Assembly: GCF_014638995.1 (NCBI RefSeq)
Contig: NZ_BMFR01000003.1
Span: 62,001 to 126,000, forward strand
DNA: 64,000 nt
Reading direction: 5' to 3'
Source: Virgibacillus oceani
GTDB lineage: Bacteria > Bacillota > Bacilli > Bacillales > Amphibacillaceae
The notes beneath the pieces are model-generated. The model did no database searches and had not been told where the DNA came from. It was given only the letters and a program-made list of their open reading frames with translations. Positions 17,682-27,434 of the stretch are shown here, piece after piece. Numbering within the stretch: position 1 is the first letter of the stretch; each line of letters opens with the position of its first letter. The translations under genes and the position numbers were made by a program.

Positions 17682-18137
17682 TTATTTTCCGATTTCCAAT
17701 GCCTTCAGCAGCATGTTTTTAGTTGCATTGACAGACGTAATATTTGCTTCATAGGATCTGGTAGCACTCATTAAATCAACCATTTCTTTTAATGGATCTA
17801 CATTAGGCAGCTGTACATACCCGGCATCATTTGCATCTGGGTGATTTGGGTTATACACAAGTTTAAAAGGTTCATCATCCTCAATTATTTGTGTAACCTT
17901 TACTCCCGAACCGGGGTTAGATGATGTATTGGAGGCTTTTTGTAAATATGTACGAAAACTATTATCCTTAGGCTCGACAACAACCATTTTTCGACGATAT
18001 GGTTCGAATTCCCCATTTTCGTTCCGTGTAGCTCTTGTTGTCTCTGCATTAGCAATATTAGAAGAAATAACATCCATTCTGAGTCTTTGTGCGGTTAATG
18101 CACTTGCACTCGTGTTTAATGCGTTAAATATCGACAC
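17682..18137 (-). CDS. flgC: Flagellar rod protein FlgC
   Basis: FlgC is a proximal rod protein. The N-terminal FNALNTSASALTAQRLRMDV with SSNIANAETT and the C-terminal EMVDLMSATRSYEANITSVN and KNMLLKALEIGK are typical rod-protein helices. The 151 aa are normal. The start is GTG at 18137 after a GGGGGAAG ribosome site, two bases from the flgB stop. Confidence 0.95.
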   Translation of the reverse strand: MSIFNALNTSASALTAQRLRMDVISSNIANAETTRATRNENGEFEPYRRKMVVVEPKDNSFRTYLQKASNTSSNPGSGVKVTQIIEDDEPFKLVYNPNHPDANDAGYVQLPNVDPLKEMVDLMSATRSYEANITSVNATKNMLLKALEIGK

Positions 18138-18139
18138 TT

Positions 18140-18538
18140 TTATCTTCCCCCTCTAATAACCATCTGCAGACTGCTGAATTTACCATTAATCCGATCAACT
18201 AAGCCTTGGTAATATATTTGGTTTTTAGCCAATTCAGACATTTCTTTATCAATATCAACATTGTTGCCATTATGGTTATACATCGTAGTTTTGTTAGTGA
18301 CTATTTTGTAGGAATGCTGCAATCCTGAATTATCAAATGGAAGATGTCTTGCGTTTGTTCGTTTCGCCTCCAGTGAACTTGTAAGCGCATCATTCAGTAC
18401 ATTTTTAAATACGACATCTTTCGCTTTATAATTCGGGGTGTCGGCATTAGCGATATTATTGGATATCGTTCGATTTTTAGCAGTAGCATAATCAAGTGAA
18501 CTTTCCAGTGTTTGGAAGGTTCGACCAAATAAATCCAT
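18140..18538 (-). CDS. flgB: Flagellar rod protein FlgB, first gene of the fla/che operon
   Basis: FlgB is a proximal rod protein and here the promoter-proximal gene of the flagellar operon. Rod-family features are LESSLDYATAKNRTISNNIA and NADTPNYKAKDV near the N-terminus, and MSELAKNQIYYQGLVDRING near the C-terminus. ATG 18538 is seven bases from GGAGG and is preferred over the GTG three bases earlier; it gives 132 aa. The 311-base gap to codY holds a terminator, a CodY-like site and a promoter candidate. Confidence 0.94.
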   Translation of the reverse strand: MDLFGRTFQTLESSLDYATAKNRTISNNIANADTPNYKAKDVVFKNVLNDALTSSLEAKRTNARHLPFDNSGLQHSYKIVTNKTTMYNHNGNNVDIDKEMSELAKNQIYYQGLVDRINGKFSSLQMVIRGGR

Positions 18539-18577
18539 CACATTTCCTCCTTAAAAACTATAAAGTAACGGACATAA

Positions 18578-18605
18578 ATTATATTTCTCATACGAATATT
18601 GTAAT
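18578..18605 (-). promoter_or_regulatory. Candidate SigA promoter of the fla/che operon
   Basis: On the minus strand ATTACA (18605-18600) and TATAAT (18583-18578) are separated by 16 bp, about 40 bases before flgB. The -10 is perfect and the -35 matches TTGACA at four positions. I saw no convincing SigD promoter (TAAA-N15-GCCGATAT) in the same gap. Confidence 0.45.
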
Positions 18606-18776
18606 TTATCATAGAGATAATGTCTATGTTATTTCGACATATTGCGACTTGGGAAACGAAAATAGTTATTATTGTTCAGTCTAAAAGTCCTATTTTATTT
18701 ACATTTTTTGTAATAAACTGATGTAATTTGTAGAAACAATAGGTATTTAACCATATTTAATGTAATCCTTTTAGAT

Positions 18777-18791
18777 GATTTTCATAAAATA
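18777..18791. promoter_or_regulatory. CodY-box-like site upstream of flgB
   Basis: GATTTTCATAAAATA matches the CodY consensus AATTTTCWGAAAATT at 12 of 15 positions. It lies between the codY terminator and flgB, about 240 bases before the flgB start. In B. subtilis CodY represses fla/che. The distance from the promoter candidate is large, and in AT-rich DNA such matches occur by chance, so confidence is modest. Confidence 0.35.
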
Positions 18792-18800
18792 TACCAAAAT

Positions 18801-18830
18801 AAAAAGCTAGGCAACTTTGCCTAGCTTTTT
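18801..18830. terminator. Terminator downstream of codY
   Basis: A perfect 14-bp inverted repeat (AAAAAGCTAGGCAA and its complement, two bases between) has A-runs and T-runs at both ends, so it can terminate in either direction. It lies about 20 bases after the codY stop and separates xerC-hslVU-codY from the flagellar operon. Confidence 0.9.
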
Positions 18831-18849
18831 TATTTAAAATCACTCTTAT

Positions 18850-19629
18850 TTATCTGGAACGTAATTTTTCTAGTTCAACTAAGAATTTATCGTTAAGAAC
18901 TTTGATATATGTTCCCTTCATACCTAATGAACGTGATTCAATAACACCAGCACTTTCTAATTTTCTTAGTGCATTTACAATTACAGATCTCGTAATCCCA
19001 ACTCGGTCAGCAATTTTACTTGCTACCAATAAACCTTCATTACCATTTAATTCTTCAAAGATGTGATCAATAGCTTCAAGTTCACTATATGACAATGAGC
19101 TGATAGCCATTTGTACAACAGCCTTGCTTCTTGCTTCCATTTCAATTTCTTCCGTCTTTTCATGCAGGATTTCCATTCCTACAACAGTAGCACCATACTC
19201 AGCAAGTAACAAATCATCTTCATTAAAGCTTTCTGTTAATCTACTTAAAATTAATGTACCAAGACGTTCCCCGCCGCCAATAATAGGAACAATTGTTGTA
19301 AGACCATTTTGGAAGAGTTCACGATTTTCAACTGGGAATGCTGTAAATGGGCTATCAATATCTAAGTTAGCAGTTGTTTCATGAATCGTAAATAGACCTT
19401 GCGTATACTCTTCAGGGAATTGTCTTTCCTCTAGCATTGACTTCATACGTTCGTTTTCAATTTCCTGATTAATAGCAAATCCCAATAACTTTCCTCTTCT
19501 GCTTAAAATGAAAATATTACCTTTAATTACATCTCTGAGTGATGCCGACATCTCGTTGAAATTCACCGATTTCCCTGTTGCTTTCTGCAGCATTGCATTA
19601 ATTTTCCTTGCACGATTTAATAGTTCCAT
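18850..19629 (-). CDS. codY: GTP- and BCAA-sensing global repressor CodY
   Basis: CodY represses amino-acid metabolism, motility and competence genes when GTP and branched-chain amino acids are plentiful. Its 259 aa begin [15 protein letters not shown], contain the GAF ligand domain (about residues 1-155), and end in a winged helix-turn-helix with [34 protein letters not shown] split over the final 60 residues. It lies 28 bases downstream of hslU and has a GGAGG ribosome site, so it is probably co-transcribed with xerC-hslVU. Confidence 0.97.
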   Translation of the reverse strand: MELLNRARKINAMLQKATGKSVNFNEMSASLRDVIKGNIFILSRRGKLLGFAINQEIENERMKSMLEERQFPEEYTQGLFTIHETTANLDIDSPFTAFPVENRELFQNGLTTIVPIIGGGERLGTLILSRLTESFNEDDLLLAEYGATVVGMEILHEKTEEIEMEARSKAVVQMAISSLSYSELEAIDHIFEELNGNEGLLVASKIADRVGITRSVIVNALRKLESAGVIESRSLGMKGTYIKVLNDKFLVELEKLRSR

Positions 19630-19657
19630 GTTAATTCCTCCATTTCATTATTTAAAA

Positions 19658-21052
19658 CTATAGTATAAATTGGCTTAAATCTTTATTTTTAACAATAGTA
19701 CTTAACTTTTTATCGACATATTCCGGAGTGATTTCAATCGTCTCCATTGTAATGTCTGGTGCTTCAAACGATAAATCTTCAAGCAGCTTTTCTAAAATTG
19801 TGTGCAGTCGGCGGGCTCCAATGTTATCTGTGTCCTGATTAACCTGATAAGCAATTTCTGCCAGCCTAATCTCAGCTTCGTCTGTAAATACGACATTTAT
19901 ACCTTCTGTTTTTAACATTGCTTGATATTGTTTAAGTAATGCATTGGAAGGTTCTTTTAAAATACGTCTGAAATCTTCGACGGACAATTTCTCCAATTCT
20001 ACACGAATTGGAAATCTCCCTTGAAGCTCTGGTATTAGATCAGATGGTTTTGCCATGTGGAATGCTCCAGCAGCAATGAAAAGCATATGATCTGTCTTTA
20101 CTGGTCCATGTTTGGTTACAACCGTTGAACCTTCTACAATTGGTAATATATCGCGCTGGACTCCTTCTCTTGAAACATTTGCATTGTTGTCACCTTTTCC
20201 AGCAACTTTGTCAATTTCATCGATAAATAAAATACCGGATTGTTCAGCCCTCTGGATAGCCTCTTGCGCAGCCTCTTCCATATCTACGAGTTTTTGAGCT
20301 TCTTGCTGTGTTAGCACCTTTCGTGCCTCTGAAACCGGAAGCTTGCGTTTTTTCTTTTTCTTCGGCATGAATTGTCCTAAAGCATCCTGCATATTCATAC
20401 CCATTTGCTCCATTCCGGAACCTTGCAGCATATCAAACATTGATGGTGGGAGTTCTTCAATTTCCACAGTTACCATATGATCTTCTAACTCACCCAAGTT
20501 CAGCTGATGTTCTACACGCTTTCGTTTGTTTTTGATTTCGTCGGAGTTATCCCGATCCCTGTCATCGTCATCGTCATCTTGTCCAGAGAAAAGCATTTCA
20601 AATGGGTTCTTCATATTCGCTTGCTTTCGTTTAGCTTGGGGTACCAGCAATTGAACAAGTACTTTATTTGCTTCTTGTTCAGCCTTACCCTTAACCTTAG
20701 CCATTTTTTCCTCTTTGACCATTCTTATTGACATCTCAACTAAATCACGAACCATTGACTCAACATCTCTGCCAACGTAACCGACCTCAGTAAATTTTGT
20801 TGCCTCCACTTTAACAAACGGGGCGCCAACAAGTTTTGCCAAGCGCCTTGCAATTTCCGTTTTCCCTACACCCGTTGGACCAATCATTAGAATGTTTTTT
20901 GGAACAATTTCCTCTTTAATTGAGTCATCTAACTTCATACGTCGATAGCGATTTCTTAATGCAACAGCAACTGACTTTTTTGCCTGGTGCTGACCAATAA
21001 TATATTGATCCAATTGATCCACAATTTGCTTAGGAGTGTAATCAATTCCCAT
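19658..21052 (-). CDS. hslU: ATP-dependent protease ATPase subunit HslU (ClpY)
   Basis: HslU is the AAA+ unfoldase that feeds HslV. The N-terminus has [20 protein letters not shown] and the Walker A GPTGVGKT at residues 58-65. An I-domain of about 120 residues includes an unusual acidic [10 protein letters not shown] stretch. Walker B is [11 protein letters not shown] and sensor 2 is the [17 protein letters not shown] region. The C-terminus DLSQFIL is the HslV-activating tail. The 464 aa are full length. Confidence 0.97.
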   Translation of the reverse strand: MGIDYTPKQIVDQLDQYIIGQHQAKKSVAVALRNRYRRMKLDDSIKEEIVPKNILMIGPTGVGKTEIARRLAKLVGAPFVKVEATKFTEVGYVGRDVESMVRDLVEMSIRMVKEEKMAKVKGKAEQEANKVLVQLLVPQAKRKQANMKNPFEMLFSGQDDDDDDRDRDNSDEIKNKRKRVEHQLNLGELEDHMVTVEIEELPPSMFDMLQGSGMEQMGMNMQDALGQFMPKKKKKRKLPVSEARKVLTQQEAQKLVDMEEAAQEAIQRAEQSGILFIDEIDKVAGKGDNNANVSREGVQRDILPIVEGSTVVTKHGPVKTDHMLFIAAGAFHMAKPSDLIPELQGRFPIRVELEKLSVEDFRRILKEPSNALLKQYQAMLKTEGINVVFTDEAEIRLAEIAYQVNQDTDNIGARRLHTILEKLLEDLSFEAPDITMETIEITPEYVDKKLSTIVKNKDLSQFIL

Positions 21053-21070
21053 TAGTTAAATGCCCTCCTT

Positions 21071-21616
21071 TTAGTCAAGCGCTTCAAGTGTAATATGGTC
21101 ATTCGTATAAACGCATATTTCGCCAGCTATTTCTAAGGCTGCTTGCGCGATTTCCTTGGCCGTTAAATTTGCGCTATACCGCTTTAAGGCCCGACCTGCA
21201 CTCAAAGCATAATTCCCGCCGGAACCAATAGCTAAAATGCCATCATCTGGTTCAATTACCTCGCCAGTTCCAGAAACCAAAAACATGCCATGTTTATTCA
21301 TTACGATTAACATCGCCTCTAATTTTCGAAGTACCTTATCGCTTCTCCATTCCTTAGCTAGCTCAACAGAAGCGCGAGCAAGGTTGCCCTCGAATGACTC
21401 AAGCTTAGCTTCGAATTTTTCAAATAAGGTAAAAGCATCTGCAACTGATCCAGCGAATCCAGCTAAAACCTGCCCATTAAATAATCTGCGTACTTTACGT
21501 GCCTTATGTTTCATTACGACAGCATTTCCTAAGGTTACTTGACCATCTCCACTCATTGCACATTGGCCATCATGCATAATAGCAAAAATAGTTGTAGCAT
21601 GCATCTCATTATTCAC
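21071..21616 (-). CDS. hslV: ATP-dependent protease peptidase subunit HslV (ClpQ)
   Basis: HslV is the proteasome-like peptidase ring partner of HslU. The frame is open to 21649, but GTG 21616 follows GAGGTGA at good spacing and overlaps the xerC stop by 8 bases. It gives 181 aa, the same length as B. subtilis ClpQ. Conserved stretches include [39 protein letters not shown] and [18 protein letters not shown]. The predicted N-terminus is [11 protein letters not shown], whereas B. subtilis ClpQ exposes serine (MSSFHATTIF). The nucleophile may instead be the first Thr of TTIF after processing. Confidence 0.95.
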   Translation of the reverse strand: MNNEMHATTIFAIMHDGQCAMSGDGQVTLGNAVVMKHKARKVRRLFNGQVLAGFAGSVADAFTLFEKFEAKLESFEGNLARASVELAKEWRSDKVLRKLEAMLIVMNKHGMFLVSGTGEVIEPDDGILAIGSGGNYALSAGRALKRYSANLTAKEIAQAALEIAGEICVYTNDHITLEALD

Positions 21617-22547
21617 TATCCTCACCTCTTTGATCAGAATTTTGATCATTTGCTCTTGGGTGGCTGTTCATATACACACTGCGTAATCGATCTTTTGTCA
21701 CGTGCGTATAAATTTGCGTAGATGATAAATTTTCATGACCTAACAGTTCCTGAACAGTACGTAAATCTGCACCCTCGTTCAACATATGCGTTGCAAATGT
21801 ATGGCGTAATTTATGCGGGTGGACATGTACTGTTATAGCCGCTTCTTCTACCATTTTATTCAATATCAGCCGAATTCCTCTTACTGTTAATGGACCGCCC
21901 CTAGCATTTAAAAAGACAGCATTCGTTTTGGCAGTATTCTTAAATAGCTGTTTTCTGCCTTCGTTTATGTAGGTTTCCAGGGCGATTTCCGCAAAACGGC
22001 CAAAAGGAATATAGCGTTCTTTTCTTCCTTTTCCTTTGACAAACATTGTTCCAATTGAAAAATCTATCGAATCAAGTGTTAATCCCTGGCATTCGCTTAC
22101 CCGCATACCCGTTGCATATAATGTTTCTAATATCGCTTGATTTCGCTGGCCAATTGGATCTGTAGTATCACTAATTTCAAATAGTTTCTCAAGCTCTTCC
22201 ATATACAAAAATCCTGGAATTGGTTTCTTAGCTTTAGGCAATGTTAAATGAAGAAATGGGTTTATTTGTACAATTTCTTCTCGTTCCATAAATTTATAAA
22301 AACTTCTCAAGCTAGAGATTTTTCTAGATACAGATCGTCTACTCAATTTTTTGTCATAAAGAGTGGTTAAAAAAAGACGTACAACTTTCGTGTCAACCTC
22401 TTGCAGATTAACAATTCCTTCTTGTTTTAAAAAGGCAAAGAACGTTTCCAGATCATTCAGATAATATTTTACAGTGTACGGGGACGCATTTTTCTCTATT
22501 TGTAAATATTCGATAAACGCGTCACCAGTATCAGGAAAACTACTCAA
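21609..22547 (-). CDS. xerC: Site-specific tyrosine recombinase XerC (CodV)
   Basis: XerC resolves chromosome dimers at dif together with XerD. It has the N-terminal SAM-like core-binding domain ([20 protein letters not shown]) and the tyrosine recombinase domain: catalytic Arg in [13 protein letters not shown]-x-x-R in [14 protein letters not shown], then [14 protein letters not shown] with the nucleophilic Tyr. The start is probably TTG at 22547, five bases after GGGGTGA, giving 312 aa. It is the first gene of xerC-hslV-hslU-codY. Confidence 0.95.
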   Translation of the reverse strand: MSSFPDTGDAFIEYLQIEKNASPYTVKYYLNDLETFFAFLKQEGIVNLQEVDTKVVRLFLTTLYDKKLSRRSVSRKISSLRSFYKFMEREEIVQINPFLHLTLPKAKKPIPGFLYMEELEKLFEISDTTDPIGQRNQAILETLYATGMRVSECQGLTLDSIDFSIGTMFVKGKGRKERYIPFGRFAEIALETYINEGRKQLFKNTAKTNAVFLNARGGPLTVRGIRLILNKMVEEAAITVHVHPHKLRHTFATHMLNEGADLRTVQELLGHENLSSTQIYTHVTKDRLRSVYMNSHPRANDQNSDQRGEDSE

Positions 22548-22574
22548 TACTTCACCCCGCAAAACAGCGAATAA

Positions 22575-22603
22575 ATCATACCATATAACAAACTGGAAAG
22601 CAA
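22575..22603 (-). promoter_or_regulatory. Proximal promoter of xerC-hslVU-codY
   Basis: On the minus strand TTGCTT (22603-22598), a 17-bp spacer and TATGAT (22580-22575) with an extended TGG just upstream form a good SigA-type promoter. It lies about 30 bases before the xerC start. Confidence 0.65.
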
Positions 22604-22719
22604 TAAACTTAACTAAATTGTAATAAAATTCTGAATTGACTTCAATACATTTTCATATTTTACGCCAATTCTTTTTATTTTAGATATAAGTGTCAAGTAA
22701 ATTAACTTACCAATTCGTA

Positions 22720-22748
22720 ATTATATCTTGTCCAATTTAAATAGTCAA
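22720..22748 (-). promoter_or_regulatory. Distal promoter upstream of xerC
   Basis: TTGACT (22748-22743), a 17-bp spacer and a perfect TATAAT (22725-22720) lie on the minus strand about 170 bases before xerC. The interval between this and the proximal promoter holds no reading frame. Together they give the operon tandem promoters just where trmFO would normally precede xerC. Confidence 0.65.
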
Positions 22749-22809
22749 TAAACAGCTATTCAACAATTCTAAAAAGTTTTTTATACCTGGACAATTTAAC
22801 CACCTGATT

Positions 22810-23121
22810 TTAAAATAACCCTAGATCATTAATTTTCTGTTTTGTTTCTCTCGTTCCTAATTCGTATAAACGACGGTATATGGTAATCAATCGATCATCG
22901 TATTTATTTCTTTCATCATCCGCACCCCATTCATCAAATGGCCTTGCTAAATATTTTACTGCGTTTTTAGCATTTGTGTTTTTTTCTCGAAATAATACCT
23001 CTATTTCCTTTATCTCTTCCTGTGACGCTTCAATTTCATATTCAATACCATTTTCAGGCATTGATATTTCACGAATTTCTTCCGTATCAACCGTTACAAA
23101 AAATGGTTTTCTATTAGGCAT
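22810..23121 (-). CDS. Hypothetical protein, 103 aa, unrecognised
   Basis: I do not recognise this protein. It starts at ATG 23121 after an excellent GGAGGT ribosome site, which argues that it is real. The 103 aa are soluble, acidic in the first half (repeated Glu in ASQEEIKEIEVLFREK) and rich in Arg, Lys and Tyr in the second (DDRLITIYRRLYELGTRETK). There is no signal peptide, membrane segment or cysteine. It lies between the topA terminator and the xerC promoters, the place where trmFO sits in B. subtilis, but shows no resemblance to TrmFO. Confidence 0.8.
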   Translation of the reverse strand: MPNRKPFFVTVDTEEIREISMPENGIEYEIEASQEEIKEIEVLFREKNTNAKNAVKYLARPFDEWGADDERNKYDDRLITIYRRLYELGTRETKQKINDLGLF

Positions 23122-23229
23122 TTTTATTACCTCCTTCTTCAAAACTTACCCTTTTTCATCTCGAAGAAAACTTTGCAAGCTATTTCCCGAAAAAAGTTAC
23201 TAAATTTGTCATAACTAAATGAATACATA

Positions 23230-23262
23230 AGCAAAACCGCCCATCAAATGAGCGGTTTTGCT
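23230..23262 (-). terminator. Terminator of topA
   Basis: An 11-bp inverted repeat (AGCAAAACCGC and its complement, 11-base loop) begins immediately after the topA stop codon. The T-rich arm ends the hairpin on the minus strand. It separates topA from the small downstream gene. Confidence 0.85.
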
Positions 23263-25341
23263 TTAACCTTGTGTTGATTCTTTATAGTCGCAATTTGTAC
23301 ATTGAATTTGTGTTTCTTTTTTACTGCGTTTTTCTACAAGTAATGATTCACATTTTGGACACGGTCTTGAGATTGGTTTATCCCATGATACAAAGTCACA
23401 ATCCGGAAAGCGATCACAGCCATAAAATGTTCGTTTCTTTTTAGACTTTCTTTCAACTACATTGCCTTCCTTGCATTTCGGGCACTTAACACCAATCTCT
23501 TTTAAAATTGGTTTTGTATTTCTGCATTCTGGAAAATTGGAGCAGGCTAGAAATTTGCCATATCGGCCCATTTTATATACCATCTCATGTCCACAATTCT
23601 CACAATCGATTCCAGCTGGTTCATCCTTAATTTCGATTTTTTCCATTTCTTCCTCAGCAACTTCTAAACGTTTATGAAATCCCTTATAAAAACTATCTAG
23701 AATAGCCACCCAATTTGCCTCACCGTCTTCAATAGAGTCTAGGTCACCCTCCATTTTTACGGTGAAATCAACATCAATAATTTCTGGGAAGAATTCTTGC
23801 AGCAGCTCCGTAACAATCTGACCTAATTCAGTCGGAATAAATCGTTTATTATCAATACCTACATACCCTCTGCGCTGAATAGTATCCAGCGTAGGTGCAT
23901 ATGTTGATGGTCGTCCAATCCCTTGTTCCTCCATTGCCCGCACAAGTCTTGCCTCGGTATATCTCGGCGGCGGCTGAGTAAAGTGCTGATTTGGTATGAT
24001 ATCTTGGGCTTTTACCGTCATACCTTCTGCAAGATCTGGTAAAAACTTATTTTCTTCTTTTTTATTATCATCATTACCTTCAACATACACTTTCATAAAT
24101 CCTTTAAATTTCACTTTAGAACCTGATGCACGAAATTCAACACCATTGTTCAACAGGTGAACAGTCATTGTATCCATTACAGCTGGTGCCATTTGACTAG
24201 CCAGGAAACGTTCCCAGATTAATTTGTAGAGACGAAGCTGATCACGTGATAAAATCGTCTTCAATGATTTTGGATCTCGCATGACGGATGTAGGTCTAAT
24301 CGCTTCGTGGGCATCTTGTGCACCCTCTTTATTTTTTGTCTTTTTCCATTGACCTACATAATCTTTGCCATGATTTTCCTCAATATACCCTTTTGCCTCG
24401 CCTTTCGCTGTATCGGAAATTCGAGTAGAATCTGTACGCATGTACGTAATTAAACCAGTTATTCCGCCAGCTTTTTTCCCTAGATCGATACCTTCGTACA
24501 GCTGCTGTGCAACCATCATGGTTTTCTTGGCACGGAAATTTAATTTCCGTGCGGCCTCCTGCTGCAATGAAGACGTTGTAAAAGGTGCGGCAGGATTTCG
24601 TTTACGTTCGCGTTTATTGACTTTATCGATTGTAAATGTTTTTCCCTTTAATTTACTTTGAATTTCTTTTACATCATTTTCAGTTTTTAGCTGTTGTTTT
24701 TTATTATCTACCCCATAAAATGATCCTTCGAAGGTTTCTTCTTCTTTCATGAAGTTTGCTTCAATTGACCAGTACTCCTCAGGCTGGAAGTTTTCAATTT
24801 CTTTTTCACGATCAATTATCATTTTTACTGCAACCGATTGTACTCTGCCAGCACTGAGACCTTTTTTTACCTTCTTCCATAATAATGGACTAATATTGTA
24901 GCCTACCAATCGATCCAGAATTCTGCGTGCTTGCTGTGCGGCAACCAAGTCTTTATTGATTGATCGCGGATGTTTAAATGATTCTTTAATGGCATCCTTT
25001 GTAATCTCATTGAATACAACACGGCACTGTGAATCCTCATCAATGTTTAGGCTGTATGCTAAATGCCAAGCAATTGCCTCCCCTTCTCTATCGGGGTCGG
25101 CAGCGAGATACACTTTCTTCGCCTTTTTGGCAGCTGATTTAAGTTCTTTAAGTATATCACCCTTACCGCGAATGGTTATATACTTTGGTTTAAAATCGTT
25201 TTCAGTATCTACTCCTGTTTGACTTTTCGGTAAATCCCGAACATGCCCCATCGAAGCCTTAACCTTATATTTTTTCCCTAAATATCGTTCAATCGTCTTT
25301 GCCTTAGCGGGCGACTCAACGATTACAAGATAATCTGACAT
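23263..25341 (-). CDS. topA: DNA topoisomerase I TopA
   Basis: This type IA topoisomerase relaxes negative supercoils. It has an N-terminal Toprim domain ([20 protein letters not shown] and the acidic [15 protein letters not shown]), a catalytic Tyr in [13 protein letters not shown], and the [21 protein letters not shown] block. Three four-cysteine zinc ribbons follow in the last 110 residues ([24 protein letters not shown]). The 692 aa are normal. It has its own promoter and terminator. Confidence 0.97.
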   Translation of the reverse strand: MSDYLVIVESPAKAKTIERYLGKKYKVKASMGHVRDLPKSQTGVDTENDFKPKYITIRGKGDILKELKSAAKKAKKVYLAADPDREGEAIAWHLAYSLNIDEDSQCRVVFNEITKDAIKESFKHPRSINKDLVAAQQARRILDRLVGYNISPLLWKKVKKGLSAGRVQSVAVKMIIDREKEIENFQPEEYWSIEANFMKEEETFEGSFYGVDNKKQQLKTENDVKEIQSKLKGKTFTIDKVNKRERKRNPAAPFTTSSLQQEAARKLNFRAKKTMMVAQQLYEGIDLGKKAGGITGLITYMRTDSTRISDTAKGEAKGYIEENHGKDYVGQWKKTKNKEGAQDAHEAIRPTSVMRDPKSLKTILSRDQLRLYKLIWERFLASQMAPAVMDTMTVHLLNNGVEFRASGSKVKFKGFMKVYVEGNDDNKKEENKFLPDLAEGMTVKAQDIIPNQHFTQPPPRYTEARLVRAMEEQGIGRPSTYAPTLDTIQRRGYVGIDNKRFIPTELGQIVTELLQEFFPEIIDVDFTVKMEGDLDSIEDGEANWVAILDSFYKGFHKRLEVAEEEMEKIEIKDEPAGIDCENCGHEMVYKMGRYGKFLACSNFPECRNTKPILKEIGVKCPKCKEGNVVERKSKKKRTFYGCDRFPDCDFVSWDKPISRPCPKCESLLVEKRSKKETQIQCTNCDYKESTQG

Positions 25342-25396
25342 ATATTCCTTCCTCCCAAAATGAGGTTACCATAATTCCAATTGGAAATCTTCACTA

Positions 25397-25425
25397 ATAT
25401 TAAATATATCGAATTGATTTGTCAA
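25397..25425 (-). promoter_or_regulatory. Promoter of topA
   Basis: A perfect TTGACA (25425-25420), a 17-bp spacer and TAATAT (25402-25397) lie on the minus strand in the dprA-topA gap, about 55 bases before the topA ATG. Confidence 0.65.
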
Positions 25426-25479
25426 ACATAGTATGTTTAATCCTCTAATTAATCGTAAGCGTTTACTTGATTTTTTATG

Positions 25480-26376
25480 CTAAGATTTTCCGTAAAATTG
25501 CTTAATAGATTCCCAGTCTTCGGCGATATCATTTGTATCGTGCACTAACTTTGCTCCATCCTGTATCATCCGGTGACACCCTTTTGTTTGTGGAAAGAGA
25601 GGTGAATCCGGTACTGCATAAACTTCTCTTCCTTGATCTAAAGCTTGGTCAACAGTAATTAAGGTTCCGCTCCGTTCTGTTGCTTCTATGACCAAAGTTC
25701 CGAAGCTAAGTCCGCTTATGATTCGATTTCTTTCCGGAAAATGAAATCGTTCGGGGGGTGTACTCGGTGTGTATTCAGATAAAATTAATCCTTTAGATGC
25801 AATTTGCTGAAATAACGATGTGTTTTGCCTTGGATAAACATGGTGAAAGCCACTCCCCAAGACAGCTATTGTTTTTCCAGAATAACGTAACGCTAATTGA
25901 TGTGCATAGCTATCGATACCTTTGGCCATTCCACTGGCTATTATCCAATTATCCTGAATTAACGTTCGTAAAATTTGATCCATTTTTGCAAATGCATGTT
26001 TAGTGGGGGATCGTGTACCGATAACACTTAGGACGGGGTTTTGGTGTAATAAACAAGTATCGCCCAATGCATAAAGGACTAATGGGGGGTCTTTTATAGT
26101 TTTTAACATAGGAGGATAGTTTTCGTCAACTATTGTTATCACCGTATATTTGGCTAAATCCTGCTTTATTTTGTCATAAAATTGTTGATTATGGAGATCC
26201 GCATATAATTGCTGTGCCTTATTTAGCGGAATGGAAAAGCGCCTGCTTAGCTGTGATGAGGATAGATTATGGAGGTTTTTTAATGTGGGGTCAAATTGAA
26301 GCATTTTTACAATGGTACTTCTAGTTACTCCCCGGCACCTATGAAGACAAATTAATTTTTTTCGTAACGCTTCCAA
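25480..26376 (-). CDS. dprA: DNA processing protein DprA (Smf)
   Basis: DprA loads RecA on incoming single-stranded DNA during transformation. The Rossmann-like core is clear: VIGTRSPTKHAFAKMDQIL, ASGMAKGIDSYAHQLAL, TIAVLGSGFHHVYPRQN, FPERNRIISGLS and VIEATERSGTLITVDQALDQGR. The 298 aa include the N-terminal helical SAM-like part, and the C-terminal winged helix of longer DprA proteins is absent, as in B. subtilis. The TTG start at 26376 has only a weak AAAGG ribosome site. Confidence 0.95.
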   Translation of the reverse strand: MEALRKKLICLHRCRGVTRSTIVKMLQFDPTLKNLHNLSSSQLSRRFSIPLNKAQQLYADLHNQQFYDKIKQDLAKYTVITIVDENYPPMLKTIKDPPLVLYALGDTCLLHQNPVLSVIGTRSPTKHAFAKMDQILRTLIQDNWIIASGMAKGIDSYAHQLALRYSGKTIAVLGSGFHHVYPRQNTSLFQQIASKGLILSEYTPSTPPERFHFPERNRIISGLSFGTLVIEATERSGTLITVDQALDQGREVYAVPDSPLFPQTKGCHRMIQDGAKLVHDTNDIAEDWESIKQFYGKS

Positions 26377-26430
26377 TGAATCACTGCCTTTCTTTATAGA
26401 GGTACTGTTTCTATTTCTACAGGAGTTACA

Positions 26431-26451
26431 ACAGGGGGACAGCCCCCCTGT
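26431..26451. other. GC-rich hairpin between sucD and dprA without a U-run
   Basis: ACAGGGGG (26431-26438) and CCCCCTGT (26444-26451) form a perfect 8-bp stem with a 5-base loop, about 16 bases after the sucD stop. Neither strand has a U-tract after it, so it is not a standard intrinsic terminator. It may stabilise the sucCD message or attenuate read-through into dprA. Confidence 0.6.
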
Positions 26452-26466
26452 GCACTCTGCTATAAA

Positions 26467-27369
26467 TTAATGTGTTTTACATTTAGCATCTAAATTATTT
26501 TCTTTTAATACGCTAATCATCGTTTCACCCATAACTGCTGGAGTTTCTGCGACTTTAATTCCACACTCATTCATAACGCGGATTTTTTCATCAGCAGTAC
26601 CTTTACCACCAGAAATGATTGCACCAGCGTGACCCATGCGCTTTCCTGGAGGTGCAGTAGCGCCTCCAATAAAGCCGACAACAGGTTTCTTCATGTTAGC
26701 TTTAACCCATTCAGCTGCTTCTTCCTCAGCAGTACCGCCGATTTCACCAATCATGATAACCGCTTCCGTTTCTGGATCATCATTAAATGCAGATAAAACA
26801 TCGATGAAATTAGTTCCATTAACAGGGTCTCCACCAATACCAACAGCTGTTGTTTGTCCATAACCCGCTTCTGATAATTGATGTACTGCTTCATATGTTA
26901 ATGTTCCAGAACGAGAAACAACACCTATATGACCTTTTTTATGAATATAACCAGGCATAATGCCAATTTTACATTCGTCAGGCGTAATAACACCCGGGCA
27001 GTTTGGTCCTACAAGTCGCGTTTTCTTGCCTTCCATATAACGTTTTACTTTCACCATATCCATAACCGGAATATGCTCTGTAATACAAATAGCAAGGTCT
27101 AGCTCTGCATCTACAGCTTCTATAATTGCGTCAGCAGCAAATGGAGCAGGCACATAAATTACTGAAGCAGTTGCACCTGTTTTGTCTACGGCTTCTTTTA
27201 CCGTATTAAAAACAGGTACACCTTCAACCTCTGTACCGCCTTTTTTCGGTGTAACACCACCAACGATTTTTGTACCATATTCAAGCATTTGTTTTGTATG
27301 GAATCTAGCTGTACCGCCAGTTATTCCTTGGACAATTACTTTTGTATCTTTATTAACATATACACTCAT
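26467..27369 (-). CDS. sucD: Succinyl-CoA synthetase alpha subunit SucD
   Basis: SucD is the alpha subunit of the TCA-cycle enzyme that converts succinyl-CoA to succinate with formation of ATP or GTP. It has the CoA-binding Rossmann segment ([19 protein letters not shown]), [17 protein letters not shown], and the phosphorylated His in [18 protein letters not shown]. The 300 aa are full length. It lies 65 bases downstream of sucC. Confidence 0.97.
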   Translation of the reverse strand: MSVYVNKDTKVIVQGITGGTARFHTKQMLEYGTKIVGGVTPKKGGTEVEGVPVFNTVKEAVDKTGATASVIYVPAPFAADAIIEAVDAELDLAICITEHIPVMDMVKVKRYMEGKKTRLVGPNCPGVITPDECKIGIMPGYIHKKGHIGVVSRSGTLTYEAVHQLSEAGYGQTTAVGIGGDPVNGTNFIDVLSAFNDDPETEAVIMIGEIGGTAEEEAAEWVKANMKKPVVGFIGGATAPPGKRMGHAGAIISGGKGTADEKIRVMNECGIKVAETPAVMGETMISVLKENNLDAKCKTH

Positions 27370-27434
27370 TTTCGTCCGTCCTTTCTACGCATTCTTTGTA
27401 CGTTTTTTCAAAGATCATGGTATAATTTCAGAAT

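Larger units (their letters stand above)
18539..18849. other. codY-flgB intergenic region, 311 bases
   Basis: This AT-rich gap separates codY from the flagellar operon. It contains the codY terminator (18801-18830), a CodY-box-like sequence (18777-18791) and the flgB promoter candidate (18578-18605). No reading frame with a credible ribosome site was found in it. Confidence 0.7.

Noticed and set aside
18539..18849. SigD promoter for fla/che
   Set aside because: No TAAA-N15-GCCGATAT-like pair could be found; only a SigA-like candidate remains.
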